Part shown: one piece after another, positions 1-9,860 of the stretch | Numbering within the stretch: position 1 is the first letter of the stretch | How the letters are laid out: every line of letters begins with the position of its first letter | Assembly (NCBI GenBank): GCA_030847615.1 | Contig: JAUMIR010000012.1 | Location: 4,176,001 to 4,240,000 of the forward strand | DNA: 64,000 bases | Origin: Gambelia wislizenii | Taxonomy: Eukaryota > Chordata > Lepidosauria > Squamata > Crotaphytidae | Direction of reading: 5' to 3' | Program-made: the position numbers and the translations under genes | The notes under the pieces: model-generated | Databases searched by the model: none | What the model saw: only the letters and a program-made list of their open reading frames with translations | What the model was told of the DNA's origin: nothing

Positions 1-1367
1 CTGTGTGCTATAATGTACACAACCCTACAATTTAATCATGCCGGTCAAACCATACTCAAGAAAATCTTGCCTGCCAACCAATCTTCTCTAATTTTCCCTA
101 CTTTGAAACCCACTACTATGAGTAAATGAACATAACGCTCTTTTACTCTGACTTAATTTGTTCTTCATTTGTTCTATTAATCGCTAGCAAGTACATGATT
201 TCCAAACATTTCAGCAATGAATTCACGGACATCATTCTTGTGCATACCCTGCATACTTGCACAACCACGCTAAATATCATGTTACTTTGTGTAAATGCTA
301 TATTTAATTCCAGAAAGCATTTACAGGTTCAATCCACCTACAGCCATACAAACTCTAGCCAGGATGGATCCGTATTTGTAATGATTCACACACAAAACAT
401 CTCAATCTTTTCCCTGTCCTACATACAACTTGGAGTAAAATCCGAACAGGTAACAAAGGACTCATAATTAAACACCTTGGACTAGAGAGCTAGATTCTTT
501 CTTTTAAAGGTTCCTCTGCATATAATACTGTACAGTGGGACTAAAATAGGAGAAACTTGCCCTACCAAAATCCTCCCTTCAATAGTATTATTAAAACCCC
601 ACTCTGTAATGAGTACAACAAATCAAGTAGGGATAGTCCTGTGCTAAAGGGCTATTAAAAATCCTCCTGGAAAGATCTGACGGATAGGATTTACTTTCAT
701 GCAACTGATTAATCACTCCATTTAAAAACAGGAATTAATTGTTCTCCAAGCAAATTGGGCTAGCAAGCTGGGGGATTAACTTCTCCTAAAATGTGGTACA
801 TAGCACCATATTCCAAATATATAAATAAATAAAGAGCCAGAGGCATCCAGATTAGTTTGTTCTGCCTTGTTCCACAAGAACAGATGGCAGAGACTACCTT
901 GCTGACAGCATACTAAGCTGGATAAAGTGGACAGATGTATCTGCATTTGGGTTTGGGACAAGATATCTTCCTGAATTAATTCTAAGCAAAAAGCAGTAAG
1001 CAGCATGCTCTAAAAGATAATAAATATCATAACCAATATGCAAACCAGCACTGATAATTGTTTTAAATCAAAAATATTTCCTACATGTTGATGTGTGGGA
1101 TATAAGTAAAAAGAAATAAATATTAAGCCAGTACCTTTGATTTTGTACTTTTGATGTAATGGACACTGTGTACACTTATTATTATTATTATTATTATTAC
1201 TGAAACAATGGGTTCTAGGTTTCATTAGATATGTTATAATCTCCCCAGGGAAAAGCAAAGAACCACCATTAAAAAGGATCACCAGCATTTTTTCTGAATT
1301 AACCTTAAAAAACAAGCAGTCACTGGCATACAGACCCAGAACAGCACAACTGGAAAATAGATACAAG
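1..1367. other. AT-rich intergenic stretch, no gene seen
   Basis: I see no splice-bounded coding block, RNA gene or recognisable transposon end. The only clear local structure is a (TTA)n run at about 1175-1199. Short open frames here have no recognisable protein pattern. Confidence 0.5.
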
Positions 1368-1369
1368 TA

Positions 1370-1836
1370 CAGGTTGACCTCTGTATCTGCAGGAGATACA
1401 TTACAAGACCCCCGTGGATGACCTGAAACCATGGATAATAGAGAACCCTATTATTAGATTTTCCTTGGGTTTTATCCGGGATGTGAGGCCTATTATTTTC
1501 AATGAGACGAATGCTAGATGTTGACCATAAAATCACATTGGATAACCTAGACATGCTTAGAGAACCATTTCTTTTCAGACATGGATGAATGAAACATCTT
1601 GATTTTATGTCCATATTATTTGTATTAATTTACACTTTTATAGTATTGTTTTAATTCTGTTATAGAAATATTTTATTAATTTTGTAATCTTGTTTGTGGT
1701 TTTAGATTGTGTGTCTTAGGCAGGTTTTTGTGTTTATTTTGGGGTTTTTTTTCCTTTGTAAAGCACTATGTAAAGACTATGGTGCTATATAAATAAATGT
1801 AATAATAATAAATCTGAGGACACAGGGGTCGACCTG
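1370..1836. mobile_element. Pogo/Tigger-like DNA element carrying an inserted LINE tail
   Basis: The left end reads CAGGTTGACCTCTGT and the right end is its near-perfect inverse (ACAGGGGTCGACCTG). Both are flanked by TA (1368-1369 and 1837-1838), the target duplication of Tc1/mariner/pogo elements. The interior from about 1617 to 1812 resembles a LINE 3' tail ending in (AATAATA)n, so a later insertion probably split the element. Confidence 0.65.
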
Positions 1837-1839
1837 TAC

Positions 1840-2439
1840 AGCGACCACTCAGAACAGCATTAATCGTTGACAAATTAGCATAACAAAATAAGGAATAATG
1901 CATTCTTATCAATTACTGCTGTTGTCAATGACCACTGGACCGACCTTATCTACATTTTGTTTCTCTATTTTATTATTTTCTCTAACTATATTGAATACAT
2001 ACGTTGCTACCAACAATGGAGCTGGCTAAACTGAACTCTGACCCACAAAAAGTTCTGCAATTTGGTTAGTTTATGAGAAGCCAATGAAAGCAGTCTTTCC
2101 ACTGCTTTGCTGCAGCAGATTAAACACAATCACGACTCTTGAAGGAGGCATGTTTTCAATTCTCCCTCAGTGAAACATAGGATGGTATCATTTTCTATTA
2201 AAACAAGTGTCCACATAGATTGTATCTTTCAGTGGGATAGCTGTGCGAATCTGTCACACACAAAAAAGGCTTTGGCACTTTAAAACCTAACAGATCCATT
2301 ACAGCATCCATTTTTGTGACTCAGAATCCACTTTGCTAGGCACACAAAGTGCAAGCAACTGCAGGTGAAATGTATAAAAGGGAAGGGGGAGAGAAGGCAT
2401 CTGTTTCTGTATGTGCAAGATTCAGCATGGTACAACTAT
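1840..2439. other. Intergenic, nothing recognised
   Basis: This is AT-rich sequence without splice-bounded coding blocks or transposon ends that I can recognise. Confidence 0.4.
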
Positions 2440-2640
2440 TAGCAATGTTTTAATTTTTTTTCTTCTAAGTTATATATATATTTTAATTAATGCATGTTTT
2501 TAATCCTTCGTAATTTAATATTATTTTAAGAGGTGGGTGGGCTAGGGTATTGTGAGTATGGGGTTTTTATATTGTAAGCCGCCCCGATTGCGTTGCAGAG
2601 GGGCGGGCTATAAATAAAATTTTATTTATTATTATTATAT
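2440..2640 (+). mobile_element. LINE 3' tail fragment (L2/CR1-like)
   Basis: The fragment carries the phrase TTGTAAGCCGCCCCGATTG followed by GGCGGGCTATAAATAAA and a (TTATTA)n tail. This is the usual 3' terminus of vertebrate L2/CR1-group LINEs and their SINE partners. Confidence 0.65.
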
Positions 2641-2642
2641 AG

Positions 2643-2825
2643 CAGGGCTGTGGAACCTCAGTCCAAGGCAATTTTGGATGGAGTCAGAATTGGTAGAAAT
2701 GTACCAGCTCCAAAGTAACAAATTATAATATTCTAACAACATATGGTATATACAGAATATCATTTTTTTTATTATTTATAGAGGAGTCAGAGTTGAAGAT
2801 TTGACATACCAACTCCATAGCCCTG
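2643..2825. mobile_element. Short hAT-like MITE
   Basis: The element begins CAGGGCTGTGGA and ends TCCATAGCCCTG, an inverted terminal repeat with one mismatch. The interior repeats GGAGTCAG in both arms. No transposase is present, and I could not see an 8-bp target duplication. Confidence 0.6.
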
Positions 2826-3031
2826 GCTGTTAGTGTGTCAAGACTACGGCGACCTTAATGTAAATCCCTAGTCAGCTATGATTCTCACTGTATGATCTCA
2901 CTAAAAACTTCTAGAAAGATTGCTGTGCAGGTCTACTGCAGTCCTGTAGTAGCAAATTGTCTTGGGAAACCTCAAAGATTAATAAACTTATTATTCTTGG
3001 ACTAGACACAATTTTATCAGATGTAGGAAGT

Positions 3032-3164
3032 GCAGAGGTGAGCAACTATGGCCTTATTGTAGGACACCACCTCCTATTAGCCTGGTCAACACAGTTAATG
3101 GTGAGGAATGATGGGAGCTGCAGTCCAGGCACATCCAGAGGTACTCAACTGCCCACACCTGATG
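3032..3164. mobile_element. hAT-like MITE fragment
   Basis: Inverted ends CAGAGGTGAGCAACT and CAACTGCCCACACCTGA enclose a GGGAGCTGCAGTCCA core. This is the layout of nonautonomous hAT elements with GTGGGCAA ends. Confidence 0.5.
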
Positions 3165-3200
3165 AAGCATTATCCTCAGTTGACTACTATAATATATGTA

Positions 3201-3768
3201 CAGTTGTCCTTTCACATTCACTGGGGTTTGGTTCCAGGACACACACACACCCCCCGTGAATACCCAAATCCGTGAATACTCAAGTCCCATTATATGCTCT
3301 CTCTGGCTTTTCTTTGCAATCAAAGACTCAGGAAGGACTCATTCCACGCTTTCTGCAAGCGCACTGATGACTAAAAAGGCCAATCCGAGATAAACAAGTC
3401 CGGTTGCAGAAAGCACAGCAGAAGGTCTCCTTGGGTGATGTTTCCGGGTTGTGATTCTTTCTGCGTTGTCGTTTCTCAAGACTTGTTTGGCGTGAGTTCT
3501 CAAATAAGGCTGCAGCATTGTGGATAGTGCGTCTCCATGCCTCCCGATGTGAGGCCAGGGCGGACCATTGTTGGTGATCAATTTGGCCGAGCCTGAGATG
3601 TTGTTTCAGGGAGTCCTTGTATCGCAGTGGCATAGCAAAATGGTGTCCCTTATATAAGATGGCATAATCAAGGTTTGCTTTTTGGATTATTATTTTTTAA
3701 AGAATATTTTCAAGCCGTGAATACTTAAAACCGTGAATGCCAAATCCGCGAATGAGGAGGGACAACTG
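3201..3768 (+). mobile_element. MITE-A (Tigger/pogo-like) split by a LINE
   Basis: The ends are CAGTTGTCC and GGACAACTG, flanked by TA on both sides (3199-3200, 3769-3770). Inside, phrases such as TTTGGTTCCAGGAC and AATATTTTCAAGCCGTGAATAC match the other MITE-A copies in this window. The element is interrupted at 3297-3625 by a reversed LINE 3' end. Without that insert it would be near the ~231-bp standard length. There is no transposase. Confidence 0.85.
3297..3625 (-). mobile_element. 5'-truncated LINE 3' end inside MITE-A
   Basis: On the minus strand this encodes the C-terminal tail of a reverse-transcriptase ORF, including a CAFCNRTCLSRIGLFSHQ zinc-finger-like motif, then a 3' UTR ending GCCAGAGAGAG. 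It matches the tails of the copies at 31.6 and 48.0 kb. The MITE sequence resumes directly afterwards (GTGGCATAGCAAAATGG). No target duplication longer than a few bases is visible. The clade is not certain; RTE-, R4- or Rex-like are possible. Confidence 0.8.
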
Positions 3769-4297
3769 TACACATACATACATCTACATGCAAAAATGTT
3801 ACCCAAGCAGGTCAAACACATATATAAACTTTAAGATGCTGGTGGGTGGGATGTTTAAGTTGACCTGTAGAAAGGGCCCAAGGGGCATTAAAAAATACTA
3901 GAGAGCCATGTACAACCCACCCCTGCATTACACCCTCTCTCTAAGCCTGACCTACTCTACAGGGTTGTTGGATACAATAGGATGGGGTGGGATACATGAC
4001 TAAATAAATGGGTGTGATATCAGATCAACAGTCAGAGCTCAGAGAAGTTACTTTTCTGGACTACAGTTCCCACGACCTTCCAGTCAACATGACCAGTGGT
4101 AACTTTTAAACAGTTCTCACCATTCTGCTCCACTACCTATTCTCCCAGCATCTCACCACAGACAGGTCCCGACCTGTACTCGAGTTTGTGGAAATTATTA
4201 TTATTGGACTACAGCTTCCAGAAAGAAATCTCCAGCCAGTGTGGCCAGTGACTTTAAGGTGCAAAATACTGGTTGGGAGACTCTGGAAGCTGTAGTT
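3769..4297. other. Intergenic, no gene seen
   Basis: The stretch is mixed sequence with an ACTACAGTTCC phrase near 4060 and an ATTATTATT run near 4195, both typical of decayed hAT MITEs. Nothing can be bounded with confidence. Confidence 0.4.
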
Positions 4298-4912
4298 CAG
4301 TGGTTCTTAACCTGGGGTCTGGGGACCCCCAGGGGTCCACAATGTCCTCAAAGGGGGTCCCACAAAGGCTTGAAGGCTGCTTGGCCCACCTCCTGACTGC
4401 AATGGAGTGGCCACATGACAGCAGACAAGGCAAAGGCTGGCTGGCTGGCTTGGCCTGCGCACTGCCATTCAATCCGCTACAGCCACAAACTTGCAGGAAG
4501 AAGCAGGAGAAAAGTCTTCCCTCCCCCTCCAGTGCCTCTGAGGGAAGGTTTAATGGATGGTGTAATTGTAGTATTATTTTTATAAGCTATTATTATTTTT
4601 GTTATTGTTCTTATTATTATTAGATATTATTGTTATTATGGTTGTTGTTGTTATGGTTTTAAATCTTAAGTCTGGGGAGGCCATGGCAACAAAAGAAATT
4701 TAAATGGGGTCCCTGGTAAAGGTTTATAGCAACTGGCCTAAAGCACAGGTGGGGAAAGTGAGGCCCAAATCCCACTCCTGCGGTGTAATTGTATTATTAT
4801 TATCATCAGGTATCATTATTATTAGGGTTTTAAATCTTAAGTCTTGGGGGGTCCACCGCAACAAAAGATATTTAAAGGGGGTCCCTGAGAAAGAAAAGGT
4901 TAAGAGCCACTG
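4298..4912. mobile_element. hAT-Charlie-like nonautonomous element
   Basis: It starts CAGTGGTTCTTAACCTGGGG and ends AAAAGGTTAAGAGCCACTG, the classic inverted ends of one hAT family. The arms carry GGGGGTCCC motifs near both ends. The left flank is CTGTAGTT. The right flank reads CTGTAGTC once the MITE-B inserted at 4918-5164 is ignored, so the 8-bp target duplication survives at 7 of 8 positions. Confidence 0.82.
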
Positions 4913-4917
4913 CTGTA

Positions 4918-5164
4918 CAGGACCCCCTTATCCACTAGGGATTGGTTCTGGGGGCGTGGATACCAAAACCCGTGGATAATAGCGAACATCATTGAAAATA
5001 ACGGGACTTCCACTTTAAAATACCATAGAGTTGCTTTGGAGAACCTAGAAAATGGCTAGAAAGGACACGTTTTCTAGGAAGACTCTATGGTAGGTGTGCT
5101 GTTTTGTGTCCCGCGGATAATTGAGACAGTGGGTAATGAATCAGTGGATACGGGGGTCCTACTG
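4918..5164 (+). mobile_element. MITE-B (pogo-like)
   Basis: The ends CAGGACCCC and GGGGTCCTACTG are flanked by TA (4916-4917, 5165-5166). The interior shares GTGGATAATAGCGAACA and CTAGGAAGACTCTATGG with four other copies in the window. It landed inside the target duplication of the preceding hAT element, which dates it as younger. Confidence 0.85.
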
Positions 5165-6250
5165 TAGTCCATATCCCCAACAGGGCTCGGTGGGTCTCTC
5201 CTCTTCATAATACACAGCTGGCCGCCATTCCTCGCTCACACCACCCACCTCACACACTCGAGCGACTGCCGCTGATGCTCCTCCACGCGTGCATTTCAAC
5301 CTATTGCCGCCCCGGACCACCCTCACGCCTCCATTGGTTACAGCAGGGGCCACGACAAGACGTCTATTGGCTGTCTTGCGCCTCCATCACAGAGAAGAGC
5401 CAATGGGAGCCTACGCTGACTCCTCCCTTTTTAAGCCAGCCTTCCTCGCGTCAGACCACCCTCGCACCTCCATTGGCTACCACAGGAGCCACGAGGAAAC
5501 GCCTATTGGTTGCTTTGCGCCTCCGTCATAGTAAAGAGCCAATGGGAGCTAAGGTGACGCCTTCTCCCTTTTTAAGCCAGCCTTCCTTTCCTCAGTCCAC
5601 CCTCGCACCTCCATTAGCTACCACAGGAGCCACGAGGAAACGTCTATTGGCTGCCTTGCGCCTCCGTCTTAGTAAAAAGCCAATGGGAGCTAAGGTGACG
5701 CCTTCTATTTTTTTTAAAGCCAGCCTTCCTCTCCTCAGTCCACCCTCGCACCTCCATTGGCTACTGCAGGGGCCACGAGGATATCTCCATTGGCTGCCTT
5801 GCGCCTCCATCATGGGGAAGAGCCAATGGATGCCGGCCGTGAAAGCCTTCGACTTCACATTGACTCCTTCTCCCCTTTTAAGCCAGCCTTCCTCTCTTCG
5901 GACCACCCTCGCACCTCCATTGGCTACAGTAGGGGCCACAAGGAAACGTCTATTGGTTGTCTTGCACCTCCGTCATAGAGAAGAGCCAATGGGAGCTTAA
6001 GATGACTCCTCTTTTTTTCAGCCAACCAGCCTCCCTCTCTTTCTCCCTCGACGCGAGCATTTCTATGCTGGGTGGGTGGGGCTTAGGGGAAAGCACGCGA
6101 CTCGTCGCGAAGTTGACGGTTGAGGAGGGAAGAGCGGTTGAAAGAGAAAAAGAGGGGGCGGGTGCTTTCGCTCGCGCCCCCTCTCTCTCTATTCCTATTG
6201 GTCGCGAGTGACTCGGGCTACTTTGAGTGACGTCTGCCGTCATGGAGATG
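5165..6250. promoter_or_regulatory. CpG-rich block with a multi-CCAAT array
   Basis: This block is GC- and CpG-rich against an AT-rich background. It contains five tandem units with 14 intact CCAAT pentamers, another CCAAT box at 6197-6201, CRE-like TGACGTCTGCCGTCA near 6229 and GC-box-like GGGGGCGGG near 6154. That is the composition of a CpG-island promoter. I could not identify a transcript: no recognisable exon leaves it on either strand. It lies about 3.6 kb beyond the ZFAND2A terminal exon. It could serve a noncoding RNA, a 5' exon of a gene outside the window, or be a decayed promoter. Confidence 0.6.
5317..6040 (+). repeat. Five ~140-bp tandem units with CCAAT triplets
   Basis: Units start at 5317, 5456, 5597, 5740 and 5903 with the phrase CCACCCTCGCACCTCCATTGG. 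The first four are 139-143 bp apart or nearly so; the fourth unit is 163 bp because of extra bases near 5840. Each unit has ATTGG, ATTGG and CCAAT at spacings of exactly 33 and 34 bp, then a TGACGC/TGACTCC half-CRE and CTTTTTAAGCCAGCC. The first box of unit three is mutated (ATTAG). The 241-residue frame running through the array is a by-product of the repetition. Confidence 0.85.
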
Positions 6251-6263
6251 TGGGAAACTTTTA

Positions 6264-6440
6264 AGAGATACGGCTGCCTCCTGTGGAATTGTGGGGTTTG
6301 TAGTTTATTGAGGCCTAAGAGCTCTGGCAGAGAGTTCTAAATGCCTCTCGCTAAACTACAAATCCCAGGATTCCACAGCTGTAACCAGAGCAGTTAAAGT
6401 GGAATAATAGCGCTATAACAGGGTAGTGTGATAATCTCCT
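6264..6440. mobile_element. MITE-C (hAT-like, palindromic)
   Basis: The arms are GTGGAATTGTGGGGTTTGTAG and CTACAAATCCCAGGATTCCAC around GAGCTCTGGCAGAGAGTTC. The tail reads GTGGAATAATAGCGCTATAAC. The same arrangement recurs at 22.4, 33.6 and 53.1 kb. The element abuts the CpG block. Confidence 0.75.
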
Positions 6441-6510
6441 CATGAGGTGGGTAACCAGAGAAAAGCCTAATTTAATAAAAACAACATCCTGACTTTCCAG
6501 GAAGTGGTTA

Positions 6511-6605
6511 CATTAGGACCCCCGTATCCACTGATTCAGTTATCGACGGGACACAAAACAACACACCTACTACAGACTCTTCCGAGAAAAATGTGTCCAC
6601 TCAAA
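6511..6605 (+). mobile_element. MITE-B, partial
   Basis: It starts TTAGGACCCCCGTATCCACTG and continues through GACACAAAACA and GACTCTTCCGAGAAAAATGTG as in the other MITE-B copies, then stops without the second arm. Confidence 0.7.
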
Positions 6606-6861
6606 TGCTTAACCAATGGCTATAAGTCCCCTGGTGAAGACTTAAAGACTTATGATTCCTGAAACGTGTACGCAGAATATACTGGAATATTTACCAAGCT
6701 TAGGAAAAATTTTTTTTTGCATTGCAGCTCACAGAATCCCTCCAGTCAGAAACTGGCTGTATTGTCTGGGGATTTGTAGTCCCCCCAAAAAAGTAATTTT
6801 CAAAGCTATGAAATTTTGCAAGCGACAATATTCATTCCTTTTAAAGGCAGATTTAGAACTA

Positions 6862-7985
6862 CAGTTGTTCCTTCATGTTCACTGGGGTTTGGTCCCAGGA
6901 CCCCCCCCCCCCCGTGGATACCAAAATCCGTGAATACTCAAGTCCCATTACATGCAATGGCATAGCAAAATGGTGTCCCTTATATATGATGGCAAAATCA
7001 AGCTTTGCTTTATGGATTATTATTTTTTAAAGAATATTTTCAGGCCATGAATATTTAAATCTGTGGATACCCAAATTCGTGAATACTCAAGTCCCATGAT
7101 ATGCAATAGCATAGCAAAATGCTGTCTCTTCTGTAAGATGGCAAAACTAAGGTTTGCTTTTTGGATTATTATTTTTTAAAGAACATTTTCACACCATGAA
7201 TAGTTGTCCCTTCATATTCACTGGGGTTTGGTTCCAGGACCCCCATGGATACCAAAATCCATGACTACTTAAGTCCTATCATATGCAATGGCAAAGCAAA
7301 ACAGTGTACCTTATATAAGATGGCAAAATCAAGCTTTGCTTTTTGGATTATTTTTTTAAGAATATTTTCACACCGTGAATAGTTGTTCCTTCATATTTGC
7401 TGGGGTTTGGTTCCAGGACACCCCCCCTCCCCATGCATACCAAAATCCATGAATACTCAAGTCCTATCATATGCCCTTCGAGCCTGCGCAATGGATTTGT
7501 CTGGTAGAGCGCAGCGTGCACAGAACTGGCCTCACCCTTTAAACCAAAGGTTCATCTGCTGGCCTTGCAAGCATGGACGTAGCAGCGAGGTCCTTGGGTT
7601 GTAGGTTTGATTAGAGTTTCCTTCTCTTAGATGGTTGACCTTACAGGGTTGGACGAGCATCATCTTCCCGGGTTTGGGATTGGAGTTTTCCTTCTCCTAG
7701 GACGGTTGCCATAAGTCTAGAGAGCCCATCCTGCCCTTTTACAGGACATCCCATCATATGCTATGGCAGAGCAAAACGGTGACCCTAATATAAAATGGCA
7801 AAATCAAGGTTTGCTTTTTGGATTATTATTTTTTCAAGAATATTTTCACACTGTGAATAGTTGTCCCTTCATATTTGCCGGGGTTTGGTTCCAGGACCCC
7901 CTGTGGATGCCAAAATCCATGAATACTGAAGCTTTGGATACTTAAATCCGTGGATACCAAATCCTTGGATACGGAGGGACAACTG
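6862..7985 (+). mobile_element. MITE-A with amplified internal units
   Basis: The outer ends CAGTTGTTCC (6862) and GGACAACTG (7985) are flanked by TA. Between them the half-element motif GAATAGTTGTyCCTTCATATT recurs near 7199, 7377 and 7856, so at least four internal units are joined head to tail instead of one. An unrelated 279-bp repeat sits inside at 7474-7752. Confidence 0.8.
7474..7752 (+). mobile_element. Unassigned 279-bp dispersed repeat
   Basis: The insert is bounded by an 8-bp direct duplication ATCATATG (7466-7473 and 7753-7760). A second copy, about 90% alike by eye, lies at 34.59-34.87 kb. The 5' part contains TGGTAGAGCGCAG, which resembles a tRNA A box. The 3' part is a direct dimer of a ~75-bp unit containing TCCTTCTCyTAG and GATGGTTG. 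I do not recognise the family; a SINE is one possibility. Confidence 0.65.
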
Positions 7986-9020
7986 TACTGGCATAAAAAC
8001 AAGCTTACTTTAATTATGACATCCTGTGGTTGAACATGATATTGCAACTAAAATCATACAGACATGGGGAAGTCACACAGAAACGCAGGTGTTCTCTTAC
8101 CTGAGTCAAAGCGTTCTCCCACTATTACCAGAATAAATTTAATAAACCTCAAGGCAGCATTTACATCTTCTTCTCCCTTCTACAGCAGTGGTGGGCATTA
8201 TGTAGCCCTCCAGATTTTGTTGAATTGCAGATCCCTTCAGCCCCAGCCAGCAAAGCCAATCGTGTATAACACCAGAATTTGCATTTTAACAAATGGAGAA
8301 CCACACAGAGATGCAAAGGCCCAGAAGAAGAAAAAACAGAAAAATTCCAAAGTTCCCCCTCCCGAAAAGTTGAATTATGGAATGGAACGTTTTCTTTCAG
8401 AATGATGAATAAAACAAGACATTCCCATATTTACTGCCTCCCAAATCATTTTAAAAAATTATGTGCAAGGAAGATTTTTGTGTAATTCTATATACAGTAT
8501 CAGATCATTACAATTCCTGATCTTGGTTTCGTTTTTCAATTCTTCTTATGGGAATGAGTGAATTATGTCTGAATGACACTATGGAGAACAAAAAACCTGT
8601 CTTGTTGTTGGTGGTGGTTTTTTATTTGTTTTTTCTCCTCCTCAAATTGGCAAAAACACCACTTCTAAATTCAGATGTTACAACTTACAACTGCTGCAGT
8701 TTTGTGTATAACAAAAAAGCAAAAAGTAGATTCAATGTATAATTATGTTCTAAATAAACTGTTACTTTTAATATGCCAAACATAATTTTACGCCAGACCA
8801 AGTTATACATGATGTTCTTTATGCTCCTGAAGTAGCAGTGATTTTCAGTCTCTAAAGGGGGCTAGTATTGCATTTTTTAGTTTTTCCAAAAATTTCCATT
8901 TCCCCCACCCCAAAAAACCTGGGGGGAAACTGGGTTTTTTCCCCATGGCTTTAAAGTTTCCAGAGCATTTATATTTCCAACCAATGCAACTCCCACTCTT
9001 GCTTTATAGGCTCACAGCAG
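7986..9020. other. Intergenic, no gene seen
   Basis: A hAT-like fragment (GTGGTGGGCATTATGTAGCC) lies near 8188. The rest is AT-rich sequence with no recognisable exon. It could include 3' UTR of ZFAND2A on the minus strand, but I found no decisive poly(A) site. Confidence 0.4.
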
Positions 9021-9022
9021 TA

Positions 9023-9253
9023 CAGTTGTCCCTCCGTATCCACGGATTTGGTATCCACAGATTTAAATATTTACGGCTTGAAAATATTCTTTAAAAAAAT
9101 AATAATCCAAAAAGCATACCTTGATTTTGCCATCTTATATAAGGGACACCATTTTGCTATGCCATTGCATATAATGGGACTTGAGTATTCACAGATTTTG
9201 GTATCCACGGGGGGTCCCGGAACCAAACCCCAGTGAATATGAAAGGACAACTG
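9023..9253 (-). mobile_element. MITE-A, complete 231-bp copy
   Basis: The ends CAGTTGTCC and GGACAACTG are flanked by TA. This is the simplest complete copy in the window and serves as the reference for the family. The arms pair as a long imperfect inverted repeat. Confidence 0.88.
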
Positions 9254-9365
9254 TATTTCATGCTGGGCCAATTATCAGTAATTTGGCAAGAGGAATAAAG
9301 GGTAGGACAGGGTAGAAGAACGTATACAAAACTAGCTCAGTGTTTTAAGGCACATGGACTCCTGG

Positions 9366-9597
9366 TGTCAGTGTGGTGTAGTAGTGTTGGACTAGGACTT
9401 CTGGAGACCAGGGTTTGAATCCCTGCTCAGCCATGGAAACAGACTTGTTGACCCTAGGCCAGTCACACTGTCTCAGCCTCAGAAGAAGGCAATGGCAAGC
9501 CTCATCTGAACAAATCTTGCCAGGAAAATGCTAGGCTATGGTCACCATAAGGCAGACGCGACTTGAAGGCATACCACAACAGCAGCACCTACAATCT
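9366..9597 (+). mobile_element. tRNA-derived SINE, full length
   Basis: It begins GTCAGTGTGGTGTAGTAGTG (A-box region), followed by GGTTTGAATCC (B box). The body has CAGCCTCAGAAGAAGGCAATGG and the tail GACTTGAAGGCATACCACAAC. It is the same family as about a dozen other copies here. Confidence 0.85.
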
Positions 9598-9841
9598 GTT
9601 GACTTCTTTCTCCTGCAACATACAACTTGAAGTTATACAAGTTGGTTTCAGGGGTCCTGCTAACTAAAGCTTCAGACAACAACCAATATTGTAAGAAGTC
9701 AGTTTACTGAGAAGAAAAGACATATACAAGAGTAGTACAGAAAAAGTGTAAAAGTTTAAAGAACTAAATCTCGACAGCAATCAACAGAATCTCGACAGCA
9801 ATCAACAGGATGAGGTAGTTTTGAATTCTGGTTGTAGGACA

Positions 9842-9860
9842 TCAGCATTTTGCTTTGGGC
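9842..9860 (-). CDS. ZFAND2A: ZFAND2A terminal coding exon start and stop
   Basis: A strong acceptor (TTTTTCTGTTTCAG) precedes 9860. In the phase carried over, the exon adds RPKAKC and stops at TGA (9842-9844). The 3' UTR continues left. It contains a 21-bp perfect tandem duplication (9767-9787 and 9788-9808). No clear poly(A) signal is seen nearby. Confidence 0.65.

Noticed and set aside
5275..6000. 241-residue frame across the CpG block
   Set aside because: It repeats with the tandem units, has no domain, and the units conserve CCAAT spacing rather than codons.
5950..6243. 97-residue minus frame starting near a good CpG-island context
   Set aside because: It has no recognisable family, and GC-rich DNA gives long frames by chance. 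There is no splice support.
9366..9440. tRNA gene
   Set aside because: A- and B-box-like strings are present but no cloverleaf, and the sequence continues as a SINE.
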